A DNA stretch of 45,512 bases from Brachionus koreanus (lineage: Eukaryota > Rotifera > Eurotatoria > Ploima > Brachionidae): contig PJRA01000051.1 of NCBI GenBank assembly GCA_016987375.1, positions 241,893-287,404 on the forward strand, given 5' to 3'. This document shows, one piece after another, positions 23,798-36,970 of this stretch; position 1 is the stretch's first letter, and every line of letters begins with the position of its first letter. The notes below the pieces were generated by a model that was given only the letters and a program-made list of their open reading frames with translations, was not told where the DNA came from and made no database searches. Position numbers and translations under genes: made by a program.

Positions 23798-23840
23798 TTA
23801 TTATTATCATTATTATCATTATTATTATTTTTATTATTAA
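23798..23840. repeat. (ATT/ATC)n microsatellite
   Basis: Imperfect trinucleotide run of ATT units with scattered ATC units. Confidence 0.8.
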
Positions 23841-26800
23841 CAATAGCTAAAAACTATACAAACTAATAGAATAAGAAACAAAAAAAATATACAAATTTAA
23901 TAATAAAATTGATGCTTTAGTCTCATTTGTTCTAAATCATTCAACTAACTTTTTATTTGCAAAGCTAATTAAATGATGGTGCTTACGTAATTTATGCTTA
24001 ATTGCCTATTTGATTTGCAGCAACAGCTTCTTATTTAACACCAAAGCGAACATTAGCTCTTACTAGCATTATCTTTTAATTCAAACCTTTAAATTTTATA
24101 TTTATTTTTATACAATTTAAATTTATTTTTATAAATAATTAATCTATTGCGTTTTATTATTAAATTCTCTCACAATTAGAATAATATTGTTATCTTTTTA
24201 GTCTGTCTGACTGACTGTTTATCTCTCTCACTTTCTTTTTTCTTCCTTTCACATATCCATTAAATATCATTGGGCGCATATAGTTTTTCTTAATCTTAAA
24301 TAAAAAAAAATCCTAAGTTGAATTTTGAAAAAATAAAACTATATTAAATTAAACATATTAATTTATAGTGGACCCATAAGAGTTAGATAATTTGTTCGTG
24401 ACTAAAATAAAAAGACTTAGAAAATATAAATATATTTTTATTTTTCTTAATAAATTATTTCATTTATTTGCTTATTTTGTTTTTAAAGATAGTATAATAA
24501 TTTAATAAATTGTTAGCTTTGAATAAATTAATAAAAAGAAAATAATTAGAAACTAAAAAAGTTTTTTTTTTTAATTTTTAAACAAAATTACAGAATTCTT
24601 ACTTTTCTTTTCTTTTCTTTATTTATTATATCTAATAACAAAAATTTAGAAATCAAAAGATAAATTTTTTTTTAATTTTTAAATTCAAAATTAGGCGCAA
24701 ATTTTTAGCCTTGTTTAAACAAAAGATTTTTTGTTAATTGGATTTAAAATAGCGACATTGAGTTAACTGAAGCTTAATTAGATCTTAAAGGTCTTGTAAT
24801 CGATAAATCAATATCGGATCAAAATCTAGTCTAATTACTCGAGCGTTAACTTGAAATTAATCTTTTCTCTTTTTTGTTTTGTTTTTCTTTTTTTTTTTTA
24901 GTTGTATGCCTGCTATAAACCTATTACGGATCTAAATTACAAACACATTGTGCTGAAAATCAAATGATTAATGCTCATTTAATGACCTCGAGTTCTTCCG
25001 CTAGAATTTTGCAGATTTTCTCAGCCCTACTCGACTAGCGAGATAAGCCTCACAAGTTTCTAATAAATTCTAGTCTATATTTGTTCTGAAATCAATGAAA
25101 ATATCTGTTTGAAAAAAAAACCTAGCTAGTCGGCCTTATAAGACCATGGTTACACATACACACAATCAAGCACACAATAAAGCGACAATCACTAATTAGA
25201 GAAGCAATTAGGTACGCAGTATGTTTCGTCATCATCCAACCAAGCCAAATTATGCTACGCTTTTGGATTCAACAATAAGAATTAAAATAAAATAAAGGAT
25301 GATACAAACATGCACACATAGAAAAATACAAAAATAGATTAATTAAAGTTTATATGAGTTCCCGAAGCCTTAAAGTTAATTAATGAGAATTTTCATTTTT
25401 TTTTTTTTGAACATTTCAAAGCACATTTTAAGTTGCACAATTGAATTTATTTGACCCAAATAGCTTAGAAATTGGACTTTTCGGCTTACGAAATCTATCA
25501 AGTGTTTGCTAGCTATTTTTTTTTTCATTTAATTTTTTCTTTATAAATTAGTCACATAGTTATGCTTTTTGAGAAAATCTCGACTCAATGCTAGATTTGA
25601 ATTTTTAAAAAAAAATATATATATATTTATTATTCACACACATTTTGATTAGTCATACTTGCCAAAACAATAATTCAATTCGATCTATTTAATTATATCA
25701 CAACCAAAGAAAAAATAAATTCAAATTTTATACTTTCTAAAATAAAAATTTTATTTTGTTATTTTATTCTTAAAAAATTAAAAAACATATTTATACCAAA
25801 TACTGGCTAACTGCTACTAGTAAACATCTAGTTTCTGATAAAACTAGAAGAAGATATTTACTTTTATTATACTTAAAATATAAATAGTAATAAAGTGTAA
25901 AATTTTAATTCTAAAAACTAGAAATTAAATTTTAGCTTCTTTTTCTAAATTGTTTTAAAATAAAAAAAATATATATTGGACTAAAACATAAGGTTAACAA
26001 ATTGTACTTTGATAAAAAAAAAAACTAAAATAAATAATAATTAGTCTAATTGTAAATTAAATAATTTCATAATTATTTTTATGTAGGTAAAGTCTCAAAT
26101 AAATAGAAAAAAAAAATAACAAAAAAAAGCACTAAAATTAAAAAATTTATTGCTTTACAAATTTTTATAATAAGCCCTTATTTTTTATATTTGAAAATTA
26201 AAAAAAATAAATAAATTCTTAATACTTTTCGACTTTTTCAAGTGACTATGCCGCTTTTACATAAGCAAAATAAAAATAAAGAGAAAACATTTCTTCTCTA
26301 GTGATATAGACTGACAGCTTTACTAATTAATTATTTAAAACTCAAAGGAATTTAAATTTTTATGAATAATATTTTGTTTTATTGCTGATAAAATTTGGCG
26401 GAATTTAAAAAAAAAAGGATTAAAAAAGATTTAAAGTGATGAAAAAAAAAACCATATTTATAAATAGAAAAAATTTGATATTAGTAAAAACGAGAGAGAA
26501 AAACAAAAAAACAATAATAACGAGGCTTAAAATAAGAAAGTTGACTTATCTGGACAAATAAACTCGAAATTCCTTGAGTCAATAGAAATAAAATTTGATA
26601 AAGTCAATCAAATAAAATAAATGTAAATTGAGACGAATTAAAATCAAATGATGTTAAAAGAAAAATTAAATACACGCAAAGCCAAATCAACCTTCACAAC
26701 ATCAATTTTTCATTTTGTCATATTCTAACAAGTTTTTTTTTTTTTATTTTCTTTCATTCTTGGTCAAATTGAGAACAATTTTTGAGAAGTTAAGTGTGAT

Positions 26801-28736
26801 TGAGTGAATAAATGAAGGAATGAATGAATAAGCCAGAGAGAGAGAGTGTGCATTGTGTGTTTGTTTGTGCGTCCATTTTAATTAAAAAATAGAAAAAAAA
26901 ATAAAAATGTCATTTTTAAGCAATTAAATTAGATTGAAATGAAACACGCTGCTCGCCAATAATTATCAAAAATCTAACAGGTATCTATTTCTGACTAGTC
27001 GTGCTGTGTTGTGTTGTATAGTGTATGCTTTGAATTATATTTTATTTTCTTATTTTATTTTTTCTGATAAGTCTGAGGAGGTAAATTGAAACCTAATTAA
27101 GCAAGTCGGCTGATTTAAACAAAATTCCAATATGTGTTGAAACAATGTGCCTGCTACCACTAAATGTTGGCTCTTATTTGACATTTAGTTTATTTAGGTT
27201 AATAAATCATTTTTTTCGTTCTTTTGAGAAATTCTCATACCTAAAATTGCTGTTTTTCCGACTTTAATCAAAGCTAATTGCACGAGCCTTAGCATTAATC
27301 ATTTTAAATATTAGAAAAAAAATATTAACTTGAACTATTAATTAAAGAAGAACTCTATTGACAAACCAAACAATTTGAATTAGATTAGAAAAATTAATCT
27401 TTTATGAACTTAAGAACATTATTATCTTATCTTTAAGTTTGGTGGTACCCATAAAGTTCAGGCTTTCAAGACCTTGCTTGATAAGATTATATTTTCTTCA
27501 CTAGAAATGATAGCACAGTGCTCGCGCTAACGCATGTGCTGTATTGATCCGAAGAGAGATTGAATGATTGAATTTTTAAATTTTGACAAATAAAAAATAA
27601 TTAAAAATTTGTCAGTCGATCGATCACCAGTCGTTTCTTATCTTAGAGTTTCGAAAAATGTGACATTTTTTCTCTCTAATTTTCTAATTTAAATTATATT
27701 GAGCGTCTTTAGAAAATATAAAAAAAAATGTTCAATTAGGACCTTTAACAATAGACAAAAATTACTTATGTTTGAAAATTCAAGTCTCCCTATCTACAAA
27801 AAAAATCAACAAAATTTTATCCAAATGTAATCAAATAAAGCATTTTTTTTTCTTTATTTTTTCTTTTGACCTAAAATAATTGAATTCAGACTTAAAATAT
27901 ACAAAATAAGAATAAATATCTTGCTATGCTTTTATTGGTATTGCTTTTTCTTACCGACTTATCACTTATTTGAATTTATTTAACTATTTAAAATTATTTT
28001 AATCGATTAAAATACATGAATTGTTTTCATGTCAATTTTAATTCCAAAATTAATTTTAGTATAATTAAATAAAAAATATAAAGCTGGATTAATAATCAAC
28101 AAGCATAGATGCGCACCTATTTTGTAAGCCAACAAAAAATTGTCTAATTAAACAATTTTTCTATAGATATACTTTGTCTATTTAATCAAAAACTGGTTAA
28201 AATTAAAACTTTATTGATTTGATAAGCCATGTCGTGTTTGTATTCAATTATCTGACATTTAGGGAAAAAAAAGTTACTATTTTTATTAGATAGAATATTT
28301 TTTGTTTAATACATCATAAACTTTAAACTCTAATCAAACATATTTATAGCATTTTTTAGTCTTTTCTTTAAAAATTTCAAATTTTTTAAATTTTGCTGTT
28401 TTTGTTTTAAGTCTGAGACTATGATAATTATGACTGGATAATTGTATGCCAGTGCCTAATTAAAATCAAAACAAAATAAAAAATTGGAATAAATTTTTGA
28501 CTAAATATCTCTTGTTAAAATAACTAAAGTTTTGACAGTCCAATATTATTTTTGATAATTAAAGTAAATAAAATTCTCAAAATCTTGTTTGATTGAATAC
28601 AATTTTCATTCTAAAAAAAAGTGATAAACGCTTTAACTAAAAGTGATTTAAAAAATAGTTAGTTAGCATTTATTGCTGAGAAATTCAGACAAAAATGTCT
28701 GAGCCCATTCCTGCTTTGTGGTAGAGTGAAGTTAAA

Positions 28737-29491
28737 TCAGCCATATCCATTGAATTTATCCAACGTTGCCTGTAAAACTACCATGTATTTGGATTTAACA
28801 ACATCACTATCAGTCAGCTTTTTCCATTGCAGAGCCACTCTTTTAAAAAAGAAAACATGTCGGACAGTCACTGCACTTGAAAATCGTTTCTCAATGCACT
28901 CCATTTGCTAGTTTATACATTTCAATCAAATCTCCTTTCATCCGTCTTTCACTCAGTTTATATATTATTTCAACTAAAGATAAAAATAAAAAAAAAAACG
29001 TTTTAACTAATATATAACCATTACATGATTATTATGACATGAAATTATTTAACTCAAATTACTCGACAAGACAAGATTAAAACTTAATTATTTAAAATTG
29101 TTTAAAAGAAAAAAATCTAATTCATATTAATCAAATTTAAAATATTTGATTGATTTTATATTCATGACTGTTTCTTTATTACATCAGAACTATTAGATTT
29201 TAAATTGAAAAAATAATCAATTGTTTTTTTAATCAAGCAAAAAACATTAAAAATAAGTTGTTATTTTCATGTGTAATTTTTAAAATTTTAAAACAATTTA
29301 AAATTAATTTTAAAATTAGTTTAAATAAGTAGTACCAATTAACATGATTGTAATTTTTGTGAATTTTATAGAATTGAATAAGATATCTTTTAGAGTTTCT
29401 AATCCCAAGTTAGCTAATCTTGACTCATAGTTCAAACTTCTTATTTGTAGAACAAGTTTCGTTGCTCGTCTTTGTACTTGTTCAAGTCTAA
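28737..29491 (-). pseudogene. LINE (non-LTR retrotransposon) reverse-transcriptase C-terminal relic
   Basis: Two minus-strand pieces. From 29489 down to about 29395: RLEQVQRRATKLVLQIRSLN then YESRLANLGLETL. From about 28975 down to 28737: KLSERRMKGDLIEMYKLANG, a +1 frameshift, then VTVRHVFFFKRVALQWKKL, LTDSDVVK, LQATLDKF and a TGA. Together they match the region after the polymerase core in CR1/jockey-like LINEs (LE-x-V-Q-R-R-A-T-K...L-x-x-R-R-x-R-G-D-L-I...V-x-x-W-x-x-L...F-K-x-x-L-D-K). About 400 nt without similarity separate the pieces, and the upstream part runs into the assembly gap. The copy is dead (frameshift, interruption). Confidence 0.8.
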
Positions 29492-30232
29492 NNNNNNNNN
29501 NNNNNNNNNNNNNNNNNNNNNNNNNNNNNNNNNNNNNNNNNNNNNNNNNNNNNNNNNNNNNNNNNNNNNNNNNNNNNNNNNNNNNNNNNNNNNNNNNNNN
29601 NNNNNNNNNNNNNNNNNNNNNNNNNNNNNNNNNNNNNNNNNNNNNNNNNNNNNNNNNNNNNNNNNNNNNNNNNNNNNNNNNNNNNNNNNNNNNNNNNNNN
29701 NNNNNNNNNNNNNNNNNNNNNNNNNNNNNNNNNNNNNNNNNNNNNNNNNNNNNNNNNNNNNNNNNNNNNNNNNNNNNNNNNNNNNNNNNNNNNNNNNNNN
29801 NNNNNNNNNNNNNNNNNNNNNNNNNNNNNNNNNNNNNNNNNNNNNNNNNNNNNNNNNNNNNNNNNNNNNNNNNNNNNNNNNNNNNNNNNNNNNNNNNNNN
29901 NNNNNNNNNNNNNNNNNNNNNNNNNNNNNNNNNNNNNNNNNNNNNNNNNNNNNNNNNNNNNNNNNNNNNNNNNNNNNNNNNNNNNNNNNNNNNNNNNNNN
30001 NNNNNNNNNNNNNNNNNNNNNNNNNNNNNNNNNNNNNNNNNNNNNNNNNNNNNNNNNNNNNNNNNNNNNNNNNNNNNNNNNNNNNNNNNNNNNNNNNNNN
30101 NNNNNNNNNNNNNNNNNNNNNNNNNNNNNNNNNNNNNNNNNNNNNNNNNNNNNNNNNNNNNNNNNNNNNNNNNNNNNNNNNNNNNNNNNNNNNNNNNNNN
30201 NNNNNNNNNNNNNNNNNNNNNNNNNNNNNNNN
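29492..30232. other. Assembly gap (run of N)
   Basis: 741 undetermined bases. The left edge cuts the LINE relic, so the gap probably reflects an unresolved repeat copy. The length of 741 is not a round placeholder, which suggests a size estimated from read pairs or an overlap-filled scaffold gap. Confidence 0.98.
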
Positions 30233-30514
30233 AGATAAAAAAAAACTAATCACATTTAAAACACAATGAATAAAAATCCTCTCAATAATTAATTACAATT
30301 TATTAAATTTAAATATACCCAAAAAAAAAATAAAATCTATTCATCAAATGTTCTTTTGTTTTTGTCTTTGTTTTATTTGTTTATTTATTTAATTTTTTTG
30401 TTTGTTTGTTTGTTTGTTTCTACTGGTCTTGTAACTTGTTAATAAATCAAGTAAGATAAATCTTTACACTATTTTTTCAAAATTTTTAAATTTTTTTAAT
30501 TCTATTTTATTAAT
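30233..30514. other. CLASP 3' flank
   Basis: AT-rich 3' flank of the CLASP gene with a short (GTTT)n run (about 30399-30419). A minus-strand AATAAA (plus TTTATT at 30506-30511) lies just after the stop codon. Nothing else is seen. Confidence 0.5.
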
Positions 30515-33500
30515 TCAATTGATTGTTTGTTCAGCCCGTGACTCCTTGGCTCTATTGATGTACACATTCAACAATTTAAGCTTACTCGAGCTCAAATGAA
30601 CAAGGTGATCGCGTAGTCCTTCGCCAATAGTCATGTACAAACTTACTAAACAGAATACGGACGCTTTTCTAACGGGACTGTGCGGACTGTCCCATGCGTG
30701 CAATAGAGCCGGCAGTATGTCATGCAATAGACGATTGCCCAACTCTTGGCTCATTTGTTCGACCGATTTTTGGAGCATGCGAATGGCTATCAAATTTCTT
30801 GGATACTCGGCTTGTTCAATAATGGGCTTTAGGACACGCGATGTTGACTCGGGCGGCAAACAACGCGCTGCCGTATAAATAACATCTTCGACAAGCTTGT
30901 ACAATTCGTTCTGCGGTGTTTCTTTATAATTGCTGAACAATTTAATTATGGTCAGCTCAATGTAGTCCTTGAATTCTTTGTAATGAAATTGAAGTAATTC
31001 TCTAAGACAAAGCAATGTTTGTATGTCAATCGATTGATCGATACTGTTCTCATTTGAAGTGGACATGTGCTCCAAATACTGGAATAGATAGAGTAGTACA
31101 TTTTTGAAATTGTCTTCCCATTTGGACTCGGGTCGATTGCCGGCCTTGATCAGCTCGGTCAAGTCTTTCATCGCTTTTAGCTTGTCACTTGCGGACGATG
31201 GCACACTATTGTTGCTGCTGTTGTTGTTGTTGTTGTTGTTTGTCTGATTATTCGGATTTAGAATATTCAATATTTGGTTTATGCTCGGCAATTTGCTGCT
31301 TGAACTTATTGACGATGTGGCACCGTCCGAATCCGAATCGGCGTCCACATTACTCTGCACTCCACTGTCCTTTGACAATGTGTCCAATTTATTCGGCTTG
31401 TAAAAATTGGCGCCGTTCATATTCAAATTGTGTATGTCTTTGATCACATGACTCAATTGGGCTGAATTTTCGCTCATGTAATCGCTAAAAAATTGACTTG
31501 CTGGCTTGATTAATTTGGATGACATGTTGGCATGTGCAGTTGGACTTTTTTTAACTGTTCGTTGACTGCTTGGCTCGGCATTTATGTTCAAATTTTTCAT
31601 GTGCTGTTTGAGCACTTCGGTGCATGTTTGTTGAATATTGACCGGCATTTCGTTCATTAGCATGGAAAATTCGCTAGTGTTCAAATTGAACAAACCAATG
31701 ATGACTGCTTGAGAGGCTCGTCTCGCCTCTTGACTCTTCGGATCGGACGTTAGGGCGACAACGCGGCTCAACGCTGTCTTAAATTCTTCGTTTATTTGAA
31801 AGTCAACCGGCTCCATTAAACATATAATGTCTTGTAAATACTTTAGAATGGCCACTTTCCACTTGGGATTGCGGTCGTTGCTTGTTTGTGTCAATGCGTT
31901 TGTCAATACTTTAAATTGATGTTCGATGTCGAACGAACAACGGATCGCTTCGAGACAAGTGCACAATTTTGAGTACAAATTTTGCGACGTTTCTAGGCCC
32001 AAGCGATGCAACAATTTTGGCAATAGAACGCTGAGCCAATCTTTGAGATCTGTCTTGTTTACACGTATGAACATGTCAAGTGTTTCCATGAATGTGCCAA
32101 ACACTTTGTTGTTATTTTCGCTAAACAACTTGCTGAATATGTCACAAAGACGTCTTAGCTCTTGTCTTGTGAATAGACGATTTGACTGCATCATCAGCTT
32201 TATGTTAGCTAGGCCGTCTCGTTTCTCATTCCATTGATTGCTATTCAGCAATGTAATTGTTTCGTTCATTTCCTTTTTAGCAAAAATTTTTTAAAAAAAT
32301 TTTTTTTTTCTTCTTAATAAACAAATAAAAAATTTTTCAATTTTTTTCAATTTTTTTTTTTTGGGAAAAAATTTTTTTTTTGTTATTAGCTCAAATTAAA
32401 ATAATTTTTATTAAAATTTAGAAAAAATAAAAATCAAGATTATTAAAATTTTGATTAAAAATTAAATTAAATTAAAAAAAAAATATGATCAAACTTATAA
32501 AGCATGCCAATTAGTATATTAGATTAAATATGTACACTCACTCTTACTTCGGTTACTCTATTGCCACCGATCGATGAAGAAAACGATCGTTCCGAGCAGA
32601 GACTAGATGTTTCGGACGCTTCGTCGGACATGTCATCCCAGCGACGATTGCGCATCTTCATATACTAAACACACACACACACACACACATAAAAATAAAT
32701 ATTAAAAAAACAAAAATTTTAAAAGTCTAAACATACACTATATTTGCTTGTGATACTATGAGCCATGACAGATTCACCTTCTTGGCTATTGCTCAGTGTA
32801 CGCACACCAAATCGTTTGCTAGGCGTTTTACTAGTGCTGGCTCGTCTCTCACTGCCATAGTCTTTTTAAATCAAACAAACATTTAAATATCATAGATTAA
32901 TACAATAATAAACTAAGCTTACTTGATCTTCGGCCGGGACTTGACTCACGGCTCGAATTACGACTGCTTGTCGGTATTCTAGACTTAACTGATCCGCCCG
33001 AATTCGACAATCCAGTGTTTATTTTGCTCTTCACATGAGCATAGTTGTTCGTCGACGGTGGTGTCAATGCTAATTCATTAAAATTATTTAATATTGAATT
33101 TGTGATCAAAGGTGATGTGGGACCATTAGAGTATGAACTATTAAGATTATTTGTTATATAGTTATATTTTGGATTTGGCGAGGTTGAGCGTGAGCCCGGT
33201 TGAGACTGAACTATGCGAGAAGATGTTTTACTAGGAGTAGGTACAGCTATGCGACTATTCACTACTTGTTGTTGCTGTTGCTGTTGTTGTTGGCGAGCAA
33301 CTAAATATTAGAAAAGAGCTTGTTTTAAAATCTAATCTATTCTAAAATTGATTGTTAATAGAATTATTCAAAAAATGTATTACCTGGTTCGGTCGAATTG
33401 GGCATGGGTATACGTGAACCTTGACAAAAATAGAAAGAAAAAAAAATTATTAAATTTTTTGTAATTTTTAAAAAACATTAAAGACAATCAAGCATATTAA

Positions 33501-36500
33501 GCATATAGAGGACAAAAAAAAAAATAAGCAAAAAAAGAAGCAGCCAGGCAATTTTTTTTTCTTTTTTTTTTTAAAACAAACAACTAAATGGTAATTTAAA
33601 TTACCAGGTCTTAATTTTTGCATTGATGATTTAACATTTTTATTTATATGTGTGAATAGAGACGATCTGGATGCTAAGTCGAAGCTAAAATCGTCACATT
33701 TCAACAAATTGGTGTTCTCGAGTTCGTTTGCGGCAAGTATTTCGCTCGCCTCTATCGACGAATTATTTAGGTAATTATTTACTAAATTAGAAAATTAATT
33801 TTATTTAAATAAATAAAAAAATTTAACATATTTTTAATTTTTATTTTTTTTAAATGCCTAACCATTTTTATTTATTAGCCATTTTAACAAAATTTATCTT
33901 GATTGTTAAATTGATGTTGAAGTTCTCTCAATAACTACAACACCGACTCTAGTCAACTTATATGTCTATAGTTTCACAGTGCAATACTATGATATCATGC
34001 GTTTAGCAAGCTACTGGCACTTAACCAGAGTTGTTCAAAAGTCATAAAGTCAAATAACTTGACTTGAAATTTTAAAAGACTTTAAAACGACTTTTTTTTT
34101 GAGTTTTCAACAAGATAAAACTTTAATAAAGAAAAAAAAAATTCTTTAATTTTATCGAATAAAAATTTTGAAATTTAATTTTTAAATTAAAATTTCAACT
34201 TTAATAAAAATGTAATCAATACTGAAGACTTGACTTGAAAATTTTCTTCAACTCAAGTATCTCACTTGACTTTTGCACAAGTCTGTACTTAACACTGTGT
34301 AAAGTATTAGACAAAGACTTTTTTTTTCATTTTCTAATTATTTTCAATTTGTATTTGTTTTCTTTCATTGCTATTTTGTTTAGGCTAGAAGTGGCCATTT
34401 ATTAATAAAGTTATTTTTATTTATGTTATAACCGCGAACCATCAGATCCTAATAGATCCGGAACAAGACAGATTTATTTATTTATTTATTTATTTAAGGT
34501 TTATAACATTGACTTGCTATTGCTAAATTAAACAAAAAAAAAATGAAAACTTACTTAACGATGAATTGGAACGTGGATTTTTTATGTCAACGGCACTAGT
34601 TGATCGTTTTATTTTTGAATTATTAACACTGATCAAACGACTGTCGGTGTTGTCGCACGCGTTTACTAAACTTTTGACCGATCCATTTTGGCCCTGGGCA
34701 CCGTTGCTAAGCAAATTTTTGACTTTTTTGTCAAACGAATTGTACAATAGGTCGCCTTGAGACGGAAAATGACTGTGAAAACTCCAAAATGCTTTGCGTG
34801 CATGCACTCTAGCATCGGCGTCGGCATCAGCAATGCCCTTTTTGATCGCATTCGACAACACTTGAATAGATCGTTCCAAATAATGTGTGTCCCAAGTCTG
34901 CAGCATTTGATGCAAGTATTCACAACAAGCGCGTCTAATCTCTTTTGATCGCGACTCGAGACTATTTGCAATGAACGGAATTATTTTTGGCGTGTGCACA
35001 TTTTCAATTATAAATCGAAGCGCTATTAGACTACTTGTAGCCATTATTTTAGCACTATTTTGTAGTAAATTGATCAAATTGGCCATTTGTAATTCCATAA
35101 ATATGTCAAGTTTGTTGCCGAAAGACTGGGCCAAAAATGCCAATGTGATGCATGCCTCGCGCACAATTTGCGAGCGTAGATCCTTGGTCTGTGCGGTGAA
35201 TTGTGCAGCTGTTTTTCGGATTACTTCGTAAACTTCGGATTCGTAGTTTTCGCGGCATGCGATCACCAAACCACGAATTCGCTTCAAAGCGTTCATTCGA
35301 CCTGCCCAATCTTCTGAATTGTTCAATGCCTCGCATATTTGATTCATATGTTGGTCAACATCTCTAGCACTGTACACCTTTTTAATAGATCAATTTTATT
35401 TAAAGTTTAAAAGTAAAATTTTTTAATTTTTATAATTACATTTATTGGCGGGGCTCTTTCGAACTCGGTCAAAAAAACGTTTTCGTCCACTGCTCCTGCG
35501 CCACCTTTTAATTAAAATTAGAAATTAGATAATTTCGTTTTTTTGTCTGATTTGTCTGATTTGTACGCAATTATAATTACAAAAAAAAAGGAAACAAATT
35601 TATTATTACGGTTTTAACCTTTTTTTTTTGATATTTTTTTTTTCTATTAATTTTCAAATTTAATTAAATTCATTTCAAAAATAAACTCAAATAAATTTAT
35701 TCAATTTTATTCAAAAATAAGTATAAAATGAATCATATGATTGAAAATAAAAATACTAATGAGTAATTTTCTATTTATGCAAAAAGAGCATTAGAAGCCC
35801 TATGAATTAGAGATTAGAATTAATAATTCAAAAGTAAATATGAAATATTTCTATGGCTTATCATAAGGCTATAAGCGAGTTTTATTTTTGTGAGATTTTA
35901 ATTTTTAATTTTGAATAATAATAGAAAAAAAAAACTTTTTCCTTTTGATTTAATTGATTGCATTCATGCAGGACATAAAAAAAGGCTTTTAAGACAAAAA
36001 AAAGGTCCGTTTGTTTAAATATTTTTAAAAAAAAAGCTTAACAAAAAAACGTCAATTTGACACACATAGTACACACAACTACTACCTTTGCAACTATTAT
36101 TACATCTCGTCAAAGACACTGATCTAACTGAATTATCAAATTAGTATTGAAAAATAATAAAATAAGATTTAAAAAAAAAAATTGAAATTTATTTAAAATT
36201 TTGAACAAAATATTGTTACCTGTTGATGAAGAAGCAGCACGCGGCGGTACCGATGATTTAGATATAGCTATTTTGGACTGGGGTCTTTGCATTGTTCTTG
36301 TCGATGTACTAGATGATAAAACACTACTTGTACTTGTATCAGCTACACAAGTTGAATTAATACTTGTCTCTAAAGTCGAATTTTTGTTCAATGAAATCGA
36401 CGAAGAGCTTTTTACTTTAAAAAAGCAATAGAAAATAAATAAATAAATAATTTTTTTGGTATTATTTTTTTAAATAATAATAAAAATATTATTATTGATT

Positions 36501-36935
36501 TATGTTAAAATGAAATGCGTTGAATATGAATGCAAGCCCTATATGTAGTATATGCGTTTAAAAATATTAAAAGAGAAAGAGAGTGAGTGAATGGAAGTGT
36601 GTATGTATGATCAAAGCTCGCTTTAGATTCACTCGTTTAACTCCAATGCAAATAAAAATTAGTATTGTCTTAGCCAAAAAAAAAAAGAAGATAGTTATTT
36701 ACTCTCATTGGACTGGACTGGGTTACTATAGAAAAAAAATACACATACGTGACTATATTTACTTTTAATGTCCTGTTTAATCGATTTTTAATTATACAGT
36801 AAAATAAAACCTAAGTAAAATAAAATAAAATAGAGTAAAACAAAAAATGATATATTATCTCTAAATGGTCACAAATTTAATCTCTAATTTAAGATAATAA
36901 TAATCCAATACACAAACTTTTAGCATCAATTTAAG

Positions 36936-36970
<35 letters not shown>

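Larger units (their letters stand above)
22720..28700. other. Gene-poor region upstream of the latrophilin gene
   Basis: 6 kb with no coding frame. It holds a GA-rich microsatellite (23530-23571), an ATT/ATC run (23798-23840), poly-A/T tracts and several patches clearly less AT-rich than their surroundings: 23090-23170, 23585-23790, 24960-25070, 25140-25270 and 27500-27560. These patches have no open frames or splice-delimited exons that I can defend. They are candidates for promoter/enhancer or 5' UTR exons of the latrophilin gene. Confidence 0.5.

Noticed and set aside
28135..28161. Short perfect inverted repeat AAAAATTGT / ACAATTTTT
   Set aside because: A 9-bp A/T-rich stem is expected by chance in DNA of this composition; no flanking duplication.
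28726..28911. Plus-strand 61-codon frame
   Set aside because: It is the antisense of the LINE relic on the minus strand.
29441..30269. Long open frames across 29.4-30.3 kb on both strands
   Set aside because: They consist almost wholly of undetermined bases; the open frame is an artefact of the N-run.
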